A stretch of 64,000 bases of DNA, taken from NCBI GenBank assembly GCA_905221605.1, contig CAJNDS010001447.1, forward strand, positions 77,501 to 141,500, written 5' to 3'. Positions within the stretch are counted from its first letter, which is position 1. Each line of letters starts with the position of its first letter. Below are positions 40,257-53,461 of the stretch, piece by piece. Below the pieces are notes generated by a model, which worked only from the letters and a program-made list of their open reading frames with translations, was not told the origin of the DNA and did not search any database. Made by a program: the position numbers and the translations under genes. The DNA comes from Symbiodinium natans (Eukaryota > Sar > Dinophyceae > Suessiales > Symbiodiniaceae).

Positions 40257-41659
40257 GGGGTTTAGGGTTTAGGGTTTAGGGTTTAGGGTTTAGGGCTTAG
40301 GGTTTAGGGTTTAGGGTTTCGGGTTTAGGGCACAGGATTCTTGAATTCAGCTTCCAGGCTTGCCTTCGAGAGCATGGAGGGACGGATTCTATGCCAACTT
40401 TAGCCCTAAACCCTAAACCCTAAACCCTAAACCCTAAACCCTAAACCCTGAACCCTGAACCCTGGGCCCTAAAGCGTAAACCGTAACTTGGGGGTTCCTT
40501 CTTGCAGTGCTTATGGCACCGTCGGCCCACTTGGGATCTCGGCTTTGGGGTTTAGGAGCTCGAGATTTAGGACATTTGGGTTTCATGTTGGTAGGGTTTA
40601 GGGTTGAGAATTTAGGGTTTTAGGGTGGGCTTGGGGTGTGGATAGGATTGAACGCATATGGGGCATAAGCCTTAAACCCTAAGCCCTGAATCCTAGATCC
40701 TAAACCCTCAGCCATAAGCCCTAAACCCTAAGCCCTAACCCGAAACCCCAAACCCTAAACCCTCCAGGGCCCCCGGCGAGACCCTGGAATCGAGCCACAG
40801 CCCCTGCTCAGAGTAGGGCTTAGGACCCTAAACCCTTAGTATCGAAGCGGCTTCGATCAGTGCTTAGGGTTTAGGGTTCAGGTGTCGTAGGGTTTAGGGT
40901 TCAGGGTTTAGGGCTCAGGTTTTTGTTTACAGTTTTAGGGTTTATGGGTTTATAGGGCTACACCGAGCGGCACCGAACATAGGCACTGGGCAAGGGCTTT
41001 ACCCGCTTCTGCCACAAGAAGAGTGTCGCGCTTGGGCGGTTAGGAGGGGCTTTGGGCGATTATAGGGCTACTCTCTCAATACCACTAAGTCCCAAAAGCC
41101 CCTGAACCCGAATTCCTCAACCCACGCCACCCGAAACCCGAAACCCGAAAGCCTAAAACCTCTAGACCCCTAAGACGCATGACCCTAAAGCAGCCCTAAA
41201 CCCTAAACCCAAAAATCCCCTAAGCCCAGCCGCCCAACAAAAGGGGGCACCCTTGCGCCTGTTGAAATTCAACCGGGCAACAGATATAATACCAAAAAAA
41301 GGTTTTGGGTTTGGGTTTAGGATTTAGGGTTTAGGGTTTAGGGGATGTGGTTTAAGGTTTGGCCATAAGGTCCAGAACAAACCCCTTACAAATCCCTATG
41401 GAGACGATGGAAATCCCTAAAAGGAGTTCCAAGCCCGCAGCCCCCAGACGCCAGACCCCACAGGCCTCAACCCCCAGCCCGCAGTCCCTAGAACCCTCAA
41501 TCCCCAAGACCCCCAAAACCCCTATAAACCCTAAGGACCTAAACCCAAAACCCCAAACCCGAAAGGCCCCAAAACCCGACATACTCAACCCTATCCTAAA
41601 CCCTGAACGCTGAATATTGAACCCTGACCCCTTCAACCCCAAAAAGCTCTAAAACTCCA

Positions 41660-41800
41660 AGCCTTAAACCCTAAACCCTAAACCCTAATCCTAAACCCTA
41701 AACCCTAAACCCTAAACCCTAAACCCTAAACCCTAAACCCTAAACCCTAAACCCTAAACCCTAAACCCTAAACCCTAAACCCTAAACCCTAAACCCTAAA
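41660..41800 (-). repeat. (CCCTAAA)n block, about 19 units
   Basis: Nearly perfect. It directly follows (in the transcribed sense) the exon at 41,808-41,886. Confidence 0.95.
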
Positions 41801-41807
41801 CACACAC

Positions 41808-41886
41808 CTCGCCATGGCCATAGGCCCGTGGAGGCCCAGCTTACGGTGGCCACCAGCAGGCCCACACCGAACCAGCCACTGACCTT
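41808..41886 (-). CDS. Membrane-helix exon between telomeric arrays
   Basis: After CCCTAAACCCAAG the minus strand reads KVSGWFGVGLLVATVSW then ASTGLWPWR and one base before GTGTGTGTTTAGGG. The hydrophobic core predicts a transmembrane or signal-anchor helix. The donor is canonical and telomeric repeats start six bases inside it. Family unknown. Confidence 0.55.
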
Positions 41887-42173
41887 CTTGGGTTTAGGGT
41901 TTAGGATTTAGGGTTAAGGGTTTAGGGTTTAGGGTTTGGGGTTTGGGGTTTAAGAGGAATCGGAGGAGTTCAGATTGCTTCTCCTGGTACCGCAGAAATA
42001 TCTGTGGAGTGCCGAACCACAGATAAACGCTAAACCCTAAACCCTAAACTCCCTTGTGCGAGTTTAGGAGTTGGGGCCATTAGAGTCGGGGGGGTTGCTT
42101 CGAGGGGTCTTGGGCTGCTACGGTGTAGGCTACGGACTTGGAGGGGCACTAGGGGGGTACAGCAAGGCGTTTA

Positions 42174-42293
42174 CTAGGTTGCCCAGTAACCTACGTGTAG
42201 GACAGGAAAGGGTGCCCTTTTGTGCTGACAGGTGTTTATCAGAAAACCTAAGCCCCTCCAAAAAGGGAATCAGGGCACTATTGGGCATCCTAG
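42174..42293. mobile_element. MITE family B, copy 4
   Basis: CTAGGTTGCCCAGTAACC at the left and CACTATTGGGCATCCTAG at the right are inverted; inside is GGGTGCCCTTTTGTGCTGAC. Confidence 0.8.
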
Positions 42294-42392
42294 TTTTAAG
42301 GAAAAGGATGTAGGGTTGAGCTCTGTTGGTGGCTGCTGCGAGGCTTTGATTGTAGAGCCTTTGAGATCGGCTTGCAGGCTTGCGGGGTTAGA

Positions 42393-42460
42393 TTAGGGTT
42401 TACGGTTTACGGTTTACGGTTTACGGTTTACGGTTTACGGTTTACGGTTTACGGTTTAGG
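42393..42460 (+). repeat. (TTTACGG)n telomere-variant array
   Basis: Nine consecutive TTTACGG units followed by ordinary TTTAGGG units. The shared substitution argues for unit-by-unit amplification. Confidence 0.9.
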
Positions 42461-43055
42461 ATTTAGGGTTTAGGGTTTAGGGTTTACGGTTTAGGGTTTA
42501 GGGTTTAGGGTTTGGGGTTTAGGGTTTAGGGTTTAAGGTTTAGGGTTTAGGGTTTAGGGTTTAGTGTTTAGGGTTTAGGGTTAAGCGTTTGGGGCTTGTC
42601 TTGTTGCCGCTTCGGGCTTGGAGCTGTTAGGGTTCAGAGCTTCAGCGTTCAGAAGTTGCAGCGGTTTAAGGCTTTTGAGCCCTAAAACCCTAAACCCTAA
42701 ACCCTACACCTTCGAACCCATCTTGGAAGATGGAGACTCTGAGCCAGATACCTCGTCGCCTCGATGGGGGGGGAGTGGGGGGAGTGCCAATACTCTGGGC
42801 AGGTTAGGGTTTAGGGTTCAGGGTTCAGGGTTCAGGGTTCAGGGTTCAGGGTTTAGGGTTTAGGGTTTAGGGTTTAGGGTTTAGGGTTTGGGTTTAGGGT
42901 TTAGGGTTTAGGGTTTAGGGTTTAGGGTTTAGGGTTTAGGGGTGGTTTGGTTTAAGGTTGACTTAGGCCCTAACTAGGTTTCCCCTTCAAGCGGTTTAGG
43001 GTTCAGGGCTTCAGGGTCTAGGGCCTATAGGATCAGGGGGCCCAGGTAGGGATGA

Positions 43056-43235
43056 ATGAAAGTTTTGGACGGTAGTCCCGGAGAACCGGGGGCTGAAGAT
43101 GCCTTTTTCCAACCTTCTTCTACAAAGCACAGGCGCTCGTTGCGTAGGCAGAATCTGTACACTGTACACCGGAGACTGCTGCCTGGGATGGGACGCCGAG
43201 GTGTGAGAGGTGTGAGAAGCGCTCTTGGCGCATGA
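43056..43235 (+). CDS. 59-codon ORF or exon, basic
   Basis: The ATG at 43,056 opens MKVLDGSPGEPGAEDAFF then a basic stretch (TKHRRSLRRQNLYTVHRR and MGRRGVRGVRSALGA), ending TGA at 43,233-43,235. The acidic-then-basic layout seems protein-like. The minus strand is open for 104 codons over the same bases (Ser/His/Arg-rich), so strand is uncertain. No family recognised. Confidence 0.4.
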   Translation: MKVLDGSPGEPGAEDAFFQPSSTKHRRSLRRQNLYTVHRRLLPGMGRRGVRGVRSALGA

Positions 43236-43679
43236 GCACGAAACCCGCATCCACGCACCACGCTGCGCCGCGTGCTGCGACCATGTGCTCTGGAGCTCAG
43301 GCCTTGAGCTTGGGGGTGTCAACACCTTGGTAGCCCAGGAACCGGCTTCTTAATCCTAAACCCTATAACCCTAAACTTTTTTGGGCTGGTTACTCTAGAT
43401 TGTAAGGGAAACCGAGAAATTCAAAAAAGGGGCAAAAGGGGTACCACTGGGCTATCACGACACGTGCCCAACCATCTTTGGTCTTCACCATCTTGAACTG
43501 GCCGTCTGGATCATGGAGCCTTACCGGTGAGGGGGCGAAAAAGGAGAAATTGTGGTTTAGGGTTTAGGGTTTAGGGTTTAGGGTTTAGGGTTCAGGGTTG
43601 TCTTTAAGTTGGCAAAACTTGACCTTCACAAGGACACCCCCCCTTTCCGAGTGCACGAATCACTGAGGTTTAGAGTTAC

Positions 43680-43789
43680 CTAAGGGTCCTTGTACCTGAT
43701 CATCGTACACTTGGGCCCCAAAGTCCTTATCAAGGAAGTACGTACTTCAAGGCCTGAGTATTCCCTATTAAGGTACATGGACCCTTAGG
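43680..43789. mobile_element. MITE family A, copy 4 (complete)
   Basis: CTAAGGGTCCTTGTACCTGA and TTAAGGTACATGGACCCTTA are inverted ends, with AAGGAAGTACGTACTTCAAG as a central palindrome. Confidence 0.85.
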
Positions 43790-44136
43790 TGTTATTCGGG
43801 TTGAGGTCTAGGGGAAAATGTTTAGTGGGTTTGGGCGCTCCCCAGGCCCTATAGGGCTCTTGCTAAGGAACTACAAGTATTCGTAGGGGATACTACATCA
43901 TCTCTTTCATCACCCGGTTACGGAAAGTTAAGAAGTCGAAGGGTCCAGAATACATAGTTGGGGTATACTTGGGCGTTACCTTCGGCTCGTCCGTACAAGT
44001 GTCTTTGGTGTCAAACCCCAAACCCTAGACCCTAAACACTGAAGCTGAGACACTCCATCTACTTCACCCTCATCCCCTAACACCAGCAAAGCATTAAGAA
44101 CACTAACCCACAAACCCAAAATCCCTAAACCTACAG

Positions 44137-44225
44137 CGCGCGCTCCTCGGGTCTTTAACTTGGCCACCTGTGCCCAGCAGCAGCGAAGGACAATTCTCAA
44201 GTTATTGAAGGGTCTCCACCCCTGA
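44137..44225 (+). CDS. Terminal exon after a CCTACAG acceptor
   Basis: Plus strand after CCCTAAACCTACAG: the frame reads RAPRVFNLATCAQQQRR then TILKLLKGLHP and stops TGA at 44,223-44,225. A donor GGTCTC near 44,211 could extend the gene. The sequence is basic and helix-like. A minus-strand frame over the same bases (TM-like) competes, but the acceptor favours plus. Confidence 0.5.
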
Positions 44226-44748
44226 GCCCTGAACCCAGGGGGAAAACATGTTCAACTTCACCATTCCCACAAAACAGAGATAAACCTAAACTCTGAACCC
44301 AATAACGTCACATCCTACAAACTACAACCTCAAAAACCTTAACATTTGAAAACCCTTGAAGCCCTGTAAACCCCATGAAGCTGCACAAGCCAAGACCCTT
44401 TAAACCCCCCAAAGCAGCCCAAGAAAGTTGAAACTGCTCCAGCAACTATTTAGCTTCACTTCCACTCCCCGTAACACAAATTCAACAAGTATTCAGGGAG
44501 CGAGTGTGCAAGAACCCCGACCCTTCCAAGGCGAAGGGTCCAGTGCGCATTCATTCTGGTGTCCGATCCACACCCCACCCCCCTTCCCCACCCTTCACCT
44601 GCCTCCCCCCAGTTCCTTTTGCACAATAGGTGCCTGCACACTCGTCCTGGCGTTAACATTTCCATGAGCGCGCGCTCGCCAAGTGGGGCAAAGCAAATGA
44701 TCGCGCACTGGACAGCGGAAAAATCGCGCACACATTCTCCAATCTTTG

Positions 44749-45425
44749 ATTTGGGGGGACAATCTTTTGATTCGGGGGGTGGGGGGAAAGAAAAACAGAT
44801 CTTCAATTTTGGGGGGGCTGATTTTTCAAAGACTTAAGTTCGGACAGTTACTTATTATGGTTCCCAAAAATCGGAGGCCTGATTTTCGACATAAAACTTA
44901 GCGCTCGTTACATGAGAAATATGTTTGAGTAGCTAAATCCGATGCTCTCTAAGTCCCAAAACTTCTCTTGGTATGTGTGCATATCACGTCAAACCCGAAA
45001 GTTTCTGGCTAAGCCTGTGCCCCGTATCCGCCTTGGCCGAAACCCCAAGAGCTGCAAACCCACGTTTGTCTAGCCCGCATAATTTCATTGCTGGCGTTTC
45101 GAGCCTTATTAACAACTTGGATTCTGCTTCGAAACTCCTCAGACCCGCCCTGCCCCTACACTAGTCTTGTTGTGAATACTTAAAGGCTTAGAGGCGTTTA
45201 GAGGCTTGCTCGACATGCGCAGCACCGTCTATAGCCGCTACAGTGAATTTTGATGAATTTGTATGCTCACAATGGAAATTTTAAACAGGTATCTGGGTCA
45301 CTTTTTTGCCCTGTCCATCCCCGGTTTATCTCCCTCTCCCAGAACCGAAGTGAAAAAATCAGGCCTCCGACATCTATGTTTTAAAAAACCATCCCCCGGT
45401 ATCAAAAGATTGTCCCCCCAAATCG
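44749..45425. repeat. Inverted-arm element (arms about 44,749-44,890 and 45,355-45,425)
   Basis: GATTTGGGGGGACAATCTTT (then TGAT) at 44,749 is the exact inverse of bases ending near 45,425. TCGGAGGCCTGATTTT at 44,870 is the inverse of AATCAGGCCTCCGA at 45,358. Between them lies about 460 bp of unique sequence. It may be a DNA transposon relic; no transposase was recognised. Confidence 0.6.
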
Positions 45426-46339
45426 CTGATGAGAGTTTACACTCGACACCCACATGAGCGCACAGTCGACCCCGCCCTCCTTTGATGCAAGAATTTGCAA
45501 ATGTCACAAAAACCATTCCCTGCAGGGATGCTCGAAAACTGTAGTACTCACGCACACACCTACGCTGCTGAAAGCTGCTGAAAGCCGGGGGGCACACCGG
45601 AAGCCTGAAGGATGTAGTTTATGCGAAGAACGTCGCGACGGCCTTCGCCCGATCAAGGGCTATTCAGTTGCTCTGTTGCAGAAGAATGGCAGTGCGTTTG
45701 GGCCCAAGCCTCGGCTCACCGCGCGCTTATCACGCAGAAGCGAAAGTCGGAAGTTGCAGCACAGCCTGGCAGCAAGCAACGCAGCATCGGAGCAGCGCAG
45801 TCTTTTGCAGGTATGGGGCAGGCTGGGGTCCCGGCACCCTTCCGCGCCCACCATGGCCAGGAGTCTGCGACCATCCGTGGGACCACGGCAGTAGCGCGGG
45901 AAAAAGAGGCTCATTCACACCCATGAACTTGCGGAAATCATGTCCCTACCAGCAGTTCCAGCTCTGAAACTGCCCCACGCACCACGATGATTCAAAGCTT
46001 TTTGGCTGGCCCTGCCAGCATAGACGTAAAAATGCCGAAATGCTGATTCGCGCCCACGCCTCCCTCACTGCTCCATTTCTCCCGTCTCTGCGTGTCACAA
46101 AAATCATTTGGGGCTCACCCCTTCCCTTCCCCTTGATCGATGGCCTTTCTGTTGCGAAGCTTATTGGCCTTCCGCTTCCGCTTGCGCGCCGCCTTGGAAG
46201 CTCCAGGGCTGCGCGTTGCAGGGGAAAAATGGGGGAGGAGGGGGGGGTTAGATATATGGTATGACTAGCTGGCGTGCGACAACCCTCTCTACAGGCTTCT
46301 GAAGGCGAAACGACTCACGGCATTCTCCCAATCTGAACT

Positions 46340-46466
46340 CTACAAGGAGGGGCCCCCTAATTATAAGTAGAGTTATAAGAGCCCTAAATTGGGTTATAAG
46401 GATCCTAACTCAGGTTCTAAGTCCCTTAAGTATACTGACTATAGTAAGGGGGGGCCCTCCTTGTAG
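46340..46466. mobile_element. MITE family D, copy 2 (opposite orientation)
   Basis: CTACAAGGAGGGGCCCCCTA and GGGGGGGCCCTCCTTGTAG are inverted ends. The interior (TTATAAGTAGAGTTATAAGA, GGTTATAAGGATCCTAACTC) is the reverse complement of 23,327-23,452 with scattered changes. Confidence 0.85.
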
Positions 46467-46750
46467 GTCTACGGGTTGCTGCAGGCCTCCGACTGCCTCT
46501 CTCCATGCTTCCTCTTTCTGGCGGCAGCTGTCGTCGACGCGCGGCATGGCGAGATGCTGCAAGCAGCTAGCACTTTACTGTTGAGGCATGGGATATGAAG
46601 TGGTGTTGTAACGCGTGCTTTTTTGCTACTTGACCGTCTGATGGGAAATCATTTATTAAAAAATGCTCTGCGAAGCGTGCTAGCCTCTAAACCCTGTAAA
46701 CCCTTCAGTTAACCCTCTAAACCCTGAACCCTAGGCCCCAAACCATAAAC

Positions 46751-46828
46751 CAGGCCCAAGAGCATCTTCTTGCGGCCCTTCCACCCACGCTTGGGGCCTT
46801 TCGTGGACTTTGGCCCCCGCTCCTTTGG
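46751..46828 (-). CDS. Lys/Arg-rich exon-like segment
   Basis: The minus strand reads NPKERGPKSTKGPKRGWK then GRKKMLLGL and ends at GTTTATGG, a usable donor. The basic composition resembles nucleolar or chromatin proteins. The plus strand is also open (SIFLRPFHPRLGPF). The start is not fixed. Confidence 0.4.
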
Positions 46829-47231
46829 GTTTGTGGTTTCGGGTTTAGGGTTCAGGGTTTAGGGCTAGGGTTTAGGGTTTCCAGGGTTTCGGGGCTTAAT
46901 TGGCGGTCAAACTAGGTTTTAGGGGCTTGTAGGGGATTAGAGGTTGGGGAGTTTGGGGGTTAAGGGTTTACAGGCTTTAGGGTTTGGGGTCTCGGGAGAT
47001 TTTGGGGTAAAGCGTTTGGGGTTTGGGTCCATAGGTTCAGCCTCAGGCTATCGGTGTTATAGGTTTCACAGAGCACACAGGTGACATATGGAGGGTTTCC
47101 GAAATTAGGGGTACAGTACCTGATCAGGGTGCTTTCTTACGGGAATGCTACTACTAGTCATATTAGGGATCCCTTATATCATTGTAAACCCTAAACCCTA
47201 AACCCTAAACCCTAAACCCTAAACCCTGAAC

Positions 47232-47588
47232 CGCGGCTCTGCCAATACCCAGGTCGAGCTTCCCAGGGTGCCGTGAACTCCATGGCGTGCCACGTAGGTG
47301 CCCGCTTGCCTGAGGGCGTGACGCGCGTCCAGAGCGTGTCACGGCACCTGGGTTGGGCCTAGGGTTTAGGGTTTAGGGTTTAGGGTTTAGGGTTTAGGGT
47401 TGAGGGTTTCGGGTTTAGGGTGTAGGGTTTGGGGTACATGAGGAGAGTCTTATCACCTCAAGCCCCACAAAGGCTCAAAACACAAAACCTCCCCAAGGCC
47501 CTACCGAGGCACAATGTGCCCACTGTAGGAGGAAGCTCTGCTGGACGATCCATTCCGCCAGCACCACAGGTTTTGCAGGCTTCAGGGA
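47232..47588 (-). CDS. Two exons of an unknown gene (possible BRCT-like end)
   Basis: Minus-strand segment about 47,588-47,524 reads LKPAKPVVLAEWIVQQSF then LL and ends CTACA before GTGGGC. Exon 47,347-47,232 follows GGCCCAACCCAG and reads CRDTLWTRVTPSGKRAP, TWHAMEFTAPWEARP and GYWQSR, ending before GTTCAGGGTTTAGGG. The phase (2) agrees, giving QSFLLQCRDTLW. VVLAEWIVQQS resembles the conserved Trp helix near the end of BRCT domains, only as a suggestion. Exon 2 is 116 bases with strong composition. The intron between them and the one after both carry telomeric arrays. Confidence 0.55.
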
Positions 47589-47799
47589 GTGTTTTGGGGG
47601 AGTTTTAGTTCAGAGCTAGGGTTTAGGGCGCGGGGATTAGGGTTCAGGGTTCCGAAAGAAATCCTACCCACCAAGGGGAAATATGAAATATCTTAAGGGC
47701 CTACCTGGTGAGGGTTTGGGTTATGATGCAGATAGACAGGCTTGAGCCACCGACCGGACGTGGACACAAGACGCTCATGGTCTCACGCTTTATGGGACT

Positions 47800-47871
47800 C
47801 TACCCTGGACCCCTAAGGTTGCACCCGCGGGGCTTGGGGAGCCGTTTTTGAAGATCCTCTAAGGCCACATT
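47800..47871 (-). CDS. Exon-like segment, charged helix
   Basis: The minus strand reads NVALEDLQKRLPKPRGCN then LRGPG and TAG. It could belong to the same gene as 47,232-47,588, since it lies upstream in that sense. Boundaries are uncertain. Confidence 0.3.
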   Translation of the reverse strand, partial: NVALEDLQKRLPKPRGCNLRGPG

Positions 47872-48260
47872 GAAACCCCTGAACCACAAACCCCTATGCA
47901 ACCAGGCCTCTACCCTACACCCTAAACCCTAAACCCCAAACCCTAAAACCGAAAGCCCGTCGAGGGCCTCAAACGACACCATCACAGAGCTCCACAGGTT
48001 GCAGGCATGGCCCCAAGTAGGCCCTGCGGGAATGAAGTGCTTAGGGTTTAGGGTTTAGGGTTTCGGGTTTAGGGAGTATAGTAAAGGTGCATCCCTGTAA
48101 CCTTTGGGGTGCGAGTTTGGATCGAGTTGCGATGCATACTGGGCTCCAAGCCGCCCTGATCCAGCGAGAGTAGGCACACCTGTGGGTGAAGGTGTGGGTT
48201 TAGGGTTTAGGGTTTAGGGTTTAGGGTTTGAGGGTTTAGGGCTTAAAGCTTAGAGTTTAG

Positions 48261-48356
48261 GCTTCACCCGAAACTTCAAAGCTCTACGCCCTCGACCTCC
48301 ATTTGCAGCAGCACTCTGAACTGGCCGTGGAACTGCGCAACACTCATGAAGCAAGG
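48261..48356 (+). CDS. 32-codon internal exon, acceptor TTTAG
   Basis: Plus strand: degenerate TTTAGGG units end GAGTTTAG, then ASPETSKLYALDLHLQQ and HSELAVELRNTHEAR, ending before GTCTGGGG. It is phase 0 on both ends. The amphipathic helix is convincing. The acceptor AG belongs to the telomeric unit. The next plus-strand segment is at 48,615. Confidence 0.55.
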
Positions 48357-48439
48357 GTCTGGGGTTACCGGGTTTCATCCGTTTAGGTTTAGAGTCGAGA
48401 ATCCGTAAGCCTTAAATCCTAAACCCTAAACCCGAAACG

Positions 48440-48600
48440 CCACCTACCCTAAACCTAAACCCTAAACCCTAAACCCTAAACCCTAAACCCTAAGCCCTAA
48501 GCCCTAAGCCCTAAACCCTAAACCCTAAACCCTAAACCCTAAACCCTAAACCCTAAACCCTAAACCCTAAACCCTAGCCCTAAACCCTAAACCCTACCTA
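48440..48600 (-). repeat. (CCCTAAA)n block inside a plus-strand intron
   Basis: About 21 units with three CCCTAAG units, between the exon-like segments 48,261-48,356 and 48,615-48,697. Confidence 0.9.
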
Positions 48601-48614
48601 CCGCTTCTCTCAAG

Positions 48615-48697
48615 ACCGTGCCGAGCCGCATGGAAAGTGCGAAAATCGTCAGGACCTGTTGGCTTTGGGCTTTGGGGCTGAGAAAGCATGGAACAAG
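48615..48697 (+). CDS. Internal exon with GTGAGT donor leading into telomeric repeats
   Basis: Plus strand after CTCTCAAG, ending AACAAG before GTGAGTTTAGGGTTTAGGG. Two frames are open: TVPSRMESAKIVRTCWLW (phase 0, matching the exon at 48,261) and RAEPHGKCENRQDLLAL then GFGAEKAWNK (phase 1). I cannot decide between them. The donor is a perfect GTGAGT whose next bases are telomeric. Confidence 0.5.
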
Positions 48698-49516
48698 GTG
48701 AGTTTAGGGTTTAGGGTTTAGGGTTTAGGGGTTAGGGTTAGGGTTTAGGGTTAGGGTTTAGGGTTTAGGGTTTAGGGCTTAGGATCTAGGGATCAGGGTT
48801 TAGGGGTGTTTTTTGTTGGGGGTTTACCTGCTCCTTCGTATGGCCTCCTTTTTGTGACCCCAACAGCAAAAACTGGTAAGACCAAAAAAAAACCGCACGT
48901 GACCCCATAAGACACGGAAAACCAAAAAATGACACTCGGAAGTAAGCCCCAAACCCAGAGACCCTAAACCCCATAACCTTTAACCAAAAACCCTGCTGGC
49001 AGGACGTCCTTTGGAGCTGGGATGTGGAAGTGCAGGGTTTGGGGTCTATAGGGTTGATAGGGTTTAGGGTTGCTAGGGTTGGGAAGGTTTTTTAAAGCTT
49101 CTGCTTTGGAGCGCCGGCTACTCCAGCAGAGTTCACCATGCAAAGCTCATTCTCTTAAGATAGCACATTGTAGCAATGCAATCAATCTGCGTGTAGCTAA
49201 GTATCATGCAATAAATCTGTACATGTCAACATGGTTGCCTGATCATGGCCCGTTCTTGCTGGATTTGTCTGGCGTTTGCAAGCTGGGCAGTCGGGGCCCG
49301 GGCCCCAGGGAGCAGTTTTGATAAGAGACGCAGCGCCAGCTCAGTGCACTCAGCTCGTGCCGCATTTGTTTGAGCGGATCGTGTTGGAAAGGCTTTTGGG
49401 CTGAGCAGTGAGCTTCGTGAAAGGTGTCATATGTGACAGGCATCCATCAGGACATGTCTTGGCAGGATTCGTAGAATATGGGTTTTGAGTGTGGCGTGCA
49501 ATCTTGCTTTGTCGCC

Positions 49517-52279
<2,763 letters not shown>

Positions 52280-52433
52280 TAAACTTCAGCCTTACAAATA
52301 TGTCTTTAGGGAAGGGTTTAGCGGGCTTGTAGGGATTTGAAACATTTGAGTAGCTTTAGGGCTTCTAAGGTTTATAGGGTTTAAATAGGGTTTCGGGAAG
52401 GCGCTTGCCGGCAGCCTCCTCAGGCCATGCTGA

Positions 52434-53400
52434 GAAAGGGTTTAGGGTTATAGGGTTTAGGGTTATAGGGTTTAGGGTGATAGGGCTTCGCTGGCAGCCT
52501 CCTCAAGCACTTAGAAAGGGTTGGGTTTAGGGTTAGGGCAGGGTTTCAGTCAGGTGCTGGCAGCCTCGTCAGGCCATGCTCAGAAAGGGTTTAGGGTTTA
52601 GGGTAAGGGCTTATAAGGTTTAGGGTTTGTATAGGAATATAGGGTTTCGGAAAGGTGCTGGCAAACTCGACAGGCCATGCTTACAAAGGGTTTAGGGTTT
52701 CGGGCTATAGGGCTTATAAGGTCTATGGGGTTGAAATTGGGTTTCGGGAAGGGCTGACAGCCTGGCTGAGAAAGGGTTTAGGGTTATAGGGTTTAGGGTG
52801 ATAGGGCTTCGCTGGCAGCCTCCTCAAGCACTTAGAAAGGGTTGGGTTTAGGGTTAGGGCAGGGTTTCAGTCAGGTGCTGGCAGCCTCGTCAGGCCATGC
52901 TCAGAAAGGGTTTAGGGTTTAGGGTAAGGGCTTATAAGGTTTAGGGTTTGTATAGGAATATAGGGTTTCGGAAAGGTGCTGGCAAACTCGACAGGCCATG
53001 CTTACAAAGGGTTTAGGGTTTCGGGCTATAGGGCTTATAAGGTCTATGGGGTTGAAATTGGGTTTCGGGAAGGGCTGACAGCCTGGCTGAGAAAGGGTTT
53101 AGGGTTATAGGGTTTAGGGTGATAGGGCTTCGCTGGCAGCCTCCTCAAGCACTTAGAAAGGGTTGGGTTTAGGGTTAGGGCAGGGTTTCAGTCAGGTGCT
53201 GGCAGCCTCGTCAGGCCATGCTCAGAAAGGGTTTAGGGTTTAGGGTAAGGGCTTATAAGGTTTAGGGTTTGTGTAGGAATATAGGGTTTCGGAAAGGTGC
53301 TGGCAAACTCGACAGGCCATGCTTACAAAGGGTTTAGGGTTTCGGGCTATAGGGCTTATAAGGTCTATAGGGTTGAAATTGGGTTTCGGGAAGGCGCTGG
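52434..53400. repeat. 321-bp tandem repeat, three copies
   Basis: GGCTTCGCTGGCAGCCTCCT occurs at 52,484, 52,805 and 53,126. Each unit contains telomere-like GGGTTTAGGGTTATAGGG, the segment GGTGCTGGCAGCCTCGTCAG, CCATGCTCAGAAAGGG and CTCGACAGGCCATGC. The copies differ at only a few bases, indicating recent duplication. Within each unit, GCTGGCA and GCCATGCT segments recur, so the unit itself is built from older sub-repeats. Confidence 0.93.
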
Positions 53401-53461
53401 CAGCCTCCTCGGGTTTAGGGTTTAGGGTTTCTAGGGTTTATAGGGATTCAGGTTTTTTGGG

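Larger units (their letters stand above)
44226..46670. other. Unique stretch without an assignable gene
   Basis: Apart from the inverted arms and the family D MITE, this 2.4 kb has almost no telomeric units. Overlapping frames of 60-146 codons are open on both strands (for example plus 45,454-45,894), but none shows a recognisable motif or favoured strand. Confidence 0.4.

Noticed and set aside
41352-41642. Gly/Phe-rich minus ORF and its plus counterpart
   Set aside because: Built from degenerate telomere-like units (CCCTAAACCC, AACCCCAAAC); composition explains the open frame.
49070-49470. Additional upstream exon of the 49.5 kb gene
   Set aside because: Unique sequence with short frames only; the ATG at 49,517 already has a strong context.
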